DNA from: Tanypteryx hageni
Lineage: Eukaryota > Arthropoda > Insecta > Odonata > Petaluridae
Assembly: GCA_028673005.1 (NCBI GenBank)
Contig: CM054113.1
Coordinates: forward strand, 206,389,504 to 206,453,503
DNA: 64,000 nucleotides
Reading direction: 5' to 3'
Part shown: positions 57,901 to 64,000 of the stretch, piece after piece
How the letters are laid out: every line of letters begins with the position of its first letter
Numbering within the stretch: position 1 is the first letter of the stretch
Made by a program: the position numbers and the translations under genes
Notes under the pieces: generated by a model
Database searches by the model: none
The model's input: the letters and a program-made list of their open reading frames with translations, nothing else
What the model was told of the DNA's origin: nothing

Positions 57901-58150
57901 GGGGACTATTTTACCTCCGGATTGTTTACCTCGAGAGAACTTTTATTATCCAACCATATAATCATTACTAGGGATTGTAATGTGGTAGTTTCCCTCTTGC
58001 TTTCCACATCGCAGTACTGTAGCCGTTCAAATCGTCCTGATCACGCCTACAGCTGTATTGGATATAGACCCAGCCAATATCATTTGTTTTCGGCTCTATA
58101 CCATACTGCCAGTACTGCTGCCTACTGCCAGGCACCGATGATACAAGGTG
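54988..58150 (-). pseudogene. RTE-like LINE, copy 2 (older, heavily mutated)
   Basis: It has the same architecture and orientation as copy 1. The (ATC)n tail is at 54988-55003. RT pieces lie at 56187-55843 (QFCFRKGLG, FVDWQKAFDRVNW, IGRGVRQGCCLSPTLFNI). Linker pieces are at 56954-56544. Endonuclease pieces are at 57832-57497 (GLSETRWEGEG) and 57464-57231. Leader sequence extends to about 58150. Many stops and frameshifts make it inactive. A 37-base 5' block is identical to copy 1 although most of the rest has diverged. Confidence 0.85.
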
Positions 58151-59010
58151 CTTAGATTGAGTGACCAGCAGCGTGACACGATTTCTGAGTGCTCTATATT
58201 TTTCGTAGACGATTTGATTTCGGGATTGTATAAATGCACGTCGAAGCCTATTTCTTTCCTTAATGAGTTTCCTAATATATTTTGTGAGCCAAGGCAGAAG
58301 GGCGTTTGCTATAACTAGTACGTTTGGGTGCACGTAGATTGATACATTCCATTAAGTTAGTGTTGAAAGTTAATGCATACTTTCGAATCAATAGATTTCG
58401 AGCCGAATACTACCGTTCAGTCCATAGCGCGTAAATCTTCATGGAATTTTTCGACTTCGAAGTTGCTGAAATCACGGTAAGTGAATGGTAGAGGGGAAGC
58501 TCTGGGAAATTTAAATTTGTAGGAAATATGTATAAGGTCGTGCGCGGAATGAAAAGGAACAGGAGTTTGGGAATGGGAAATAACTTTTAATGGGTCGTCA
58601 ACTACGCAGAGGTCGAGCAGGGTATTACTGATAGCTGTATGACGGGTCGGATCAAATAAAACGAGGTGAATATTATTACTATAAAGAAAGTTCCTTAAAT
58701 ACCGACTACCAGGGGACTACTACCGACTACTAGGAGGACGATAAACGACATATAACAGTATTTTGGAGGCATTTGTCCCGGAAATTTCAATAATAATTCA
58801 GGCGTCGAACAGTAAATAGAGGGAGAGGCGGCAAGAACAGATACCTGTAACTTTGAGTGGATGAATACACCAACACCACCACCGTTTCTGCCTTGTCTGT
58901 CGTGCCTTATTAGACTAAAGTTTGCCAACCTTACCATTTCGTCTGTAATTGTTGGTTTTAACCAGGTTTCAGACATACAAATAATGTCATAAATATTCAC
59001 AGAATTCAAT
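57968..59010 (-). pseudogene. CR1/Jockey-like LINE: endonuclease and inter-domain remnants
   Basis: Frame 59009-58695 encodes YDIICMSETWLKPTITDEMV and RQGRNGGGVGVFIHSKL, the conserved start of an APE-type endonuclease. Frame 58333-57968 encodes PWLTKYIRKLIKERNRLRRA, the typical region between endonuclease and RT. The RT domain is lost, and the RTE-like copy 2 abuts at its downstream side. It reads on the minus strand. Confidence 0.8.
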
Positions 59011-59339
59011 ATAGTGGTCTAGTAAAGATTGACAATTTACGTGACAAATATTTATGGAATGAAAAACTGATTGTTTAGGTATGGACAACCGAGGTACCGA
59101 TTGCTATTTGATGTCTTCTAAGTCATCTTCGTAGGATATACAAAGGTGGTCACTGCCTTCACTTTACCGAACAAAGATTCGGCCATTTCAAACCCACAGA
59201 TATTTTATCTTATTATCCCCGAGTTTAACACGGGCCAACATGGATTGCACTCACTATTAGAACCCTTAGAAACGGGAGTGTCCGTCAGAATGCAAAGACC
59301 GGTTTCTGGACATACAGCTGGAGCAGAACCAGGATTTTT

Positions 59340-60603
59340 GCAGGTCTTCAAGCGTCTTGAGTGCTTTGGATAATAGTAAAGAAGTTGCTGCCTTGTTTTT
59401 TGACTTTTCTAAAGCATTCGATTTGGTTAATCATGATTTACTCCTTAAGAAATTAGAATTGTATGGAATCAGAGGTATTCCCTTAAAGTGGTTACAATCT
59501 TATTTAAGTTACAGATTTCAGTGTATTTCTATTCATGTCAATGGATTGAAACACATTTCTACTCCCAAGGCTGTAACCATAGGAGTTCCGCAAGGTTTCA
59601 TTCTTGGACTTGTATTATTTTTGTTATATATTAATGATCTTCCTCAACAGCTCAATAAAATACCTGGTGCAAAAACAATAGTTTATGCAGATGATACAAA
59701 TGTTGTACTTTCCGCAGACTCAGCCGTGAGTTTGAGTCACTATGGCAACCAAATCACTCTTGCATTAACTAATTGGAGTCTTAATAATGTTCTCACTGTT
59801 AATGTTGATAAATCCCAGTCAGTATATTTTGCTAATAAGAACAAAGCCAGTTTGAATCTACCTTTTCATATTAATGGTATTCAGATGTCCCAAGTTCAAA
59901 ACATAAAACTACTTGGTTTGTATTTAGACTCTAATCTTTCTTGGGAGACTCACATTTCTAAACTAGCCAGTAAACTCAGTTCCATTTGTTTCCTCATTAG
60001 AAGTATAAGACTCACAGTTTCGAAGGATGTGTTGCTTTCCATTTACTATGGTCTATGTTATGCACAAATTGTTTATGGTATACTTTTTTAGGGTTCTTCT
60101 ACTAATGCCCTCACTATTTTTAAGATTTAAAAAAAATGTACGTCTTATGGCATTTGAAGGTCACAATGCTCCATGTAGACCTATTTTTAAAGGATTTAAC
60201 ATATTACCTATGCCATGTGTATATATTCTTAATTTAATCATTTTTATGAGAAAGAATCTGAGCGATTTTGAATTCAATTCAAAATTTCATAATTATAGTA
60301 CTAGAAATTATAATAGCTTGCATGTTAACTATGTCAGAACCAGAGGTACTTCCCTTGACCCAAGAAATATGGGGGTGAAATTATTTAATCATTTGCCAAG
60401 TTTTCTCAAGACGCCTATGTCCCTATGTATGTTCAAAACGAAGTTGAAAGAATTCTTATTACATAAAATGTATTATAGCATTAATGATTATTTAGATGAC
60501 AAATATTAATACATCTGTTTATGTTGTATATATGTATTTGACGAATCCTATACCTTCTTTTGTAAGGTCTTTGGAGAATAAAGTGACTTTGACTTTTGAC
60601 TCT
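59340..60603 (+). pseudogene. 5'-truncated CR1/Jockey-like LINE with intact 3' tail
   Basis: Frame 59357-60091 encodes an RT: FFDFSKAFDLVNHDLLL, GVPQGFILGLVLFLLYINDL, the catalytic VYADDTNVV, and LLGLYLDSNLSW. It shifts frame near 60080 and continues to 60509 with the usual C-terminal block (YSTRNYNSLHV, FNHLPSFLKT). The 3' end has an AATAAA followed by a GACTTTGACTTTTGAC tail at about 60583-60603. The endonuclease is absent, as is usual for 5'-truncated insertions. It lies in opposite orientation to the endonuclease remnant next door. Confidence 0.85.
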
Positions 60604-60739
60604 GCAGATCGTTGCTGGACAAAGGTGTGCAGGCCAGATGAAACACCTCCGGACATTTACAGCAACTCAGCAATTTCTGGGTTCGCTTGAGAGCTATAAC
60701 ACATTTTGAACAGTTTGAGGGCATAACCAGAAAACACAT
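60590..60739 (-). pseudogene. PHD-finger-like fragment, probable LINE ORF1
   Basis: The minus-strand frame contains CSKC-x11-CCKCPEVFHLAC. That fits C-x2-C ... C-x2-C-x4-H-x2-C, seven of the eight PHD zinc ligands. PHD-like fingers occur in ORF1 of CR1/Jockey-like LINEs. The position upstream (minus-strand sense) of the endonuclease remnant at 59010 suits one disrupted minus-strand LINE. The final Cys pair is lost at the junction with the plus-strand LINE tail. Confidence 0.55.
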
Positions 60740-60759
60740 CTATATGCTACGATAGCTGA

Positions 60760-60845
60760 GACTAGAAAGAGAGAGGGAGAGTGAAGGAGAGAGAGAGGGA
60801 TGGAGACAGAGGGAGAGAGAGGGACAGAAAGAGGGAGGGAGGGAG
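60760..60845. repeat. (GA)n-rich simple sequence
   Basis: GAGAGAGAGGGA-type repeat of about 85 bases. Confidence 0.85.
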
Positions 60846-61422
60846 CATTTTTATTTATTTACTATTACTACTTCATTTTTGACAAGGGGCTCATCATTGA
60901 AGAAAACAAGAATTAGAAAAAAAATCCCCTGAATCTCTATTTTGGCAAATTTTATACTGGCTCTTACTCATTAATAACAGCTGTTATTATTAATCTCTAA
61001 GTTCCCCGTTGAATTTCAACGGGAAATTACACTATAAAAATAAACTAATTTTGTGATTATTCATAATAATGAGTTACGATTACTTTAGATGTATGGTTTC
61101 AGTAGGATTACAAGCCTTAGAATGGGTTTTTACCCATATAGTAACTGACACCTGTCAGGGCAATACACTAGTTAATAAATAATAGCAAGCAAATGGTAAA
61201 TATATAAAGTAAAACTTAATGCAACGTAAATACAGATGCATTTTCATCATTGTACTTTATTATGTTTGCTCATAGAGATTACGATTTTGGTGAATTTGCA
61301 ATGTCATCCATATGCTTTGGTTCCTAATGAAATTGATAAATAGCGCAATTAACGTCATGGAACATTAGAATCCGTGTAGATGTCAGAAAAATGTTATACA
61401 TATCCTATAAATAAAAGAGAAT
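60846..61422. other. No gene recognised
   Basis: AT-rich sequence without support for a gene or RNA. Confidence 0.4.
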
Positions 61423-61700
61423 GTTTGCCTGTCTGTCTGTGGCAGCCATAACTCTTCAGAAAATAAACCTAGGAGCTTCAAAATTTTCCATTAGCTTCAG
61501 GTTGATCCTGAGAGTTGCAGAGCCAAATATTCCAAATCGGCCCACAGGGGCCCGAGGGTCCCCATTGTTGGTCCAAATCCCGGTTTTTTGAGATATCTCA
61601 GCAACCAATTGACCGAGGTGATTCAATGTGCAAAAACACACTGAAACCGAGCAGCAGCTCGTCTTTTCGGTCCACATCCCACAGAAAAAATGACCTGTGA
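61423..61700. repeat. Dispersed repeat starting with TCTGTCTGT
   Basis: TGCCTGTCTGTCTGTGGCAG followed by AACTCTTCAGAAAATAAACC resembles the repeats at 20608 and 45605 in having a TCTGTCTG run followed by an AACT(C/T)TAAAA-like stretch. Its class is unknown. Confidence 0.4.
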
Positions 61701-62332
61701 ATGGAGAAAACAAGAGAAAAACTGAAGGTGACAGGAAAAGTGAAAGTCTTCATAAGCTTGGTCCTAAATGGCCACAAATAGAGGAAGATATGATGGATAG
61801 CAGAACCAAGGAAGTTTGGTATTGCTGCATTGATCAAAATTTTTATTATAAGGCAAAAAGAGTTGCAGAAGAAAAAGGACTAGTTGAGCTTACGTATCTT
61901 TATTACATATGCATTCCATTTATTATGTATTTCATTAAATTAAAATCCCATCTTGCACTTATGTTTAAGTAATCTCTATCAGTAAAGGGTATCTACACAT
62001 GCGATGTGTGTGGCACACTCCAACAGGATAATTAATAGGAGTTAACACAGGGCACATTTAGTCTCGAAACAATTATTTGTTTTAGATCATACCTATTTAA
62101 TTTTACAAATTAAGTTTATCTAAACTTTATATTTAACTGTGATCATAATATTTTAACTGTAACCATAATATTTTCTGTAAATGTTGCCATATACGGATTT
62201 ATTCACCGCTAGAAATAATGCATGACTTGGCCCTTCCTGAATGCCTAGTGAACCAAAATACTTTTTTCCTGAAAAATCTTCTAAAAAAATGGGATGCGTC
62301 TTATAGCCCAAAAAATATGGTAGTTCATTTTT
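61697..62332 (+). pseudogene. pogo/Tigger-like transposase fragment with right terminus
   Basis: Frame 61697-61972 contains LHKLGPKWPQIEEDMMDSR and AKRVAEEKGLVE. This is a fair match to the Tc5/CENP-B-type DNA-binding helix-turn-helix of pogo/Tigger and jerky-like proteins. The catalytic DDE region is missing. The fragment is followed by GTCTTATAGCCCAAAAAATA at about 62307-62326, then TGGTA. This is inverted relative to the terminus at 50835. Assignment rests on this short stretch. Confidence 0.5.
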
Positions 62333-62884
62333 TATTTTAAAAAATCTAATTATCATTTTATCTGACATTTTGAAGAAATAAGCATGCAATAAAATCTCAT
62401 TACAATGTTCTTCAAAATTATGTATTTTTCAGAATAACATACTTCCTGTAAATCCCCACCAAATATGACATAAATAATGTAAAAATATTTCAGTTTAACT
62501 TATTTCAATATAATACACTTTTCTGTATTATGTACAAAATTGCATGGTCCCGAAATAATACGATTTCACTGTAATGTATTTTTTGTTCCAAGGAAACCTT
62601 CAATTCAACATATTGTTGAAATATTTAGTAAATCAGGATCTGTTATCCTGCCAAAACAGAATTATCCCTAGAGAACAGTGAGTGATGAGATGTTAAATGA
62701 AATCTGAGTCAATCACTTGTAGTCCAAAGATATCTGCTGGATGATTAGCTAAACAGTTCCGAGTATTGAGGGAGTCTTACAGAAGTGTATTTCGCCTTCT
62801 CAGTTTGAAGTCATACAAAATAAGCATTGTCCATCAATTAACACCGCCTGACTTTGAAGATTAATCGCTTTATTAAAATTGGTT
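62333..62884. other. No gene recognised
   Basis: AT-rich sequence; no features found. Confidence 0.4.
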
Positions 62885-63472
62885 TTATATTATTTGATAA
62901 TGATAAGATAAGATAAGATATTTTATTGTAGACACTCTTTGAGTATTACATTGTCAGAAAACAAAAAAATACAATAATTACAATACATTCCAGTAACAAT
63001 TCAGAAATTCTTCTGATGAATAAAAGGAATGCTCAATTAGGAACTTTTTTACATGGAATTTGAAGCTTGTAAAAGGAAGAGACCTGATACTCACTGGGAC
63101 AGTATTAAAATATTTTACTGCCCAGTAATTAGGCCCATTCCTAGCTTTAGTAAGCCTCGAATATTTAATTTCCACATTGTCCTTACATCTCGTATCATAG
63201 GAATGGATAGAGTTTACAATACAGTACTTATCCAGATTCTTGTGAATGTACATTAAACATTCAAATATAAAAAGACAAGGAAATGTCAGGATACCCAGCT
63301 CTTTAAAAGAATTTTGGCAATCATCCCTAAACCCTAGGCCTCCCAGTATTCTAATGGCTTTTCTTTGTAGACGGAAAATCTTTTTACTGATTGCAGAGTG
63401 ACCCCATGCTAAGATTGAATACAATAGTTTACAATGGAATGTTGCAAAATATGCAGCTCTATAATGTTTCAA
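62885..63472 (-). pseudogene. CR1/Jockey-like LINE 3' fragment (RT C-terminal end and tail)
   Basis: Minus frame 63472-62978 encodes the conserved region after the RT: YRAAYFATFHCKLLYSILAWG, LQRKAIRILGG and YDTRCKDNV. The 3' end carries a (GATAA)n-type tail at about 62893-62918. It is strongly 5'-truncated. Its 5' junction at about 63470 cuts into a hAT transposase remnant, so it inserted later than that element. Confidence 0.85.
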
Positions 63473-63860
63473 TACGCCGTGAAACGGTGTCTCTCGATAA
63501 TCGTGTGCACTTTAAATCATTGCTGAATTTTTCTGCATGCATAATAGAAACCATTTTAATCACTATAAGGAGAATTAAAGATTCTCCAATAATGTAAGGT
63601 TTCATGGATTTTCCTATTAACTGAGAAACTTCGAATGATGCCCTCATTGCTTTTTGCGGAACTTCACAATGTTTTGTTATGAAAGATTTTTGAACTTTGA
63701 TCCTGTCAGCCTGACTTTTGAAGAAGCATTCTTCTTTATTAATCAGGTCGGGATGTTTTGTTTCTAAGTTTCTCTCCAATTTTGCAGGTTTCTTGCTTTC
63801 ATTGGCTGATTTTTCAGAACATATTACGCATTCTGGACGTTGTTCATCATTAATGACAAT
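63459..63860 (-). pseudogene. hAT transposase N-terminal fragment with BED finger
   Basis: On the minus strand, CVICSEKSANESKKPAKL and RNLETKHPDL form a BED-type zinc finger (C-x2-C ... H-x4-H region). It is followed by FITKHCEVPQKAMRASFEVS and LIGKSMKPYIIGE, and by VSRRIE near the break. This is the N-terminal region of ZBED5/SCAND3/GTF2IRD2-like hAT transposases. The rest has been separated or removed by the LINE fragment at 62885-63472. Confidence 0.8.
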
Positions 63861-64000
63861 ATACGTGAAACCGAACTATATATATTCATTCTAACATTTT
63901 CTGATTCTTTTGTATGTTGTTGAAAATGAGTGGTTTTCATTGCTGTTACTAACTTGTACACTGGGTGAAAATTCCGATTTCAAATTTTCGCTCGATATAT
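63861..64000. other. Window end, nothing recognised
   Basis: AT-rich sequence with no visible feature. Confidence 0.4.

Noticed and set aside
61456..61837. Overlapping short frames on both strands
   Set aside because: No domain is recognisable outside the pogo-like helix-turn-helix stretch; they are likely shadows in repeat sequence.

Overview
The window looks like a gene-poor, repeat-rich nuclear segment of an animal genome, most likely an arthropod (insect-like). The reasons are split exons with GT-AG signals, long AT-rich introns, and many degenerate eukaryotic transposons (RTE-like and CR1/Jockey-like LINEs, Ty3/Gypsy, hAT, piggyBac, pogo/Tigger, tRNA-derived SINEs). There are no prokaryotic operons. 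I cannot name the species or order from sequence alone.

Only one host protein gene can be supported with confidence. It is a PPP1R36-like gene (protein phosphatase 1 regulatory subunit 36) on the + strand, with five coding exons between 36341 and 49476. They join in frame to 344 codons plus a stop. One intron appears to use a GC-AG splice pair, and the 7.8-kb last intron is packed with nested small DNA transposons. A second, weaker candidate exon lies at 22131-22198. It is not in frame with the PPP1R36 exons and may belong to another gene.

Layout. 1-4720: GC- and CpG-rich, polypyrimidine-rich sequence, possibly a promoter or 5' region, with no convincing protein. 4.7-8.9 kb: AT-rich, with a hAT-type MITE and a decayed LINE on the minus strand. 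8.9-12.4 kb: a hAT element with an exact 8-bp target duplication and a broken ZMYM/TTF-type transposase. 13.3-15.8 kb: purine-rich simple sequence. 15.85-19.4 kb: a 5'-truncated Ty3/Gypsy-like element. 19.4-23.3 kb: a tandem duplication, a MITE, the candidate exon, a SINE and a short-period degenerate repeat. 23.35-26.7 kb: an almost intact RTE-like LINE with two premature stops. 27.6-27.8 kb: a minisatellite. 29.6-33.0 kb: a piggyBac element with one in-frame stop in its transposase, a frameshifted N-terminus and palindromic subterminal repeats. 36.3-49.5 kb: the PPP1R36-like gene. 49.5-64 kb: a nested mosaic of hAT, pogo, RTE and CR1/Jockey-like fragments on both strands.

Nothing here forms a metabolic or defence system. 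The informative content is the single phosphatase-regulator gene and a layered insertion history, several steps of which are dated relative to each other by target-site duplications and nesting.
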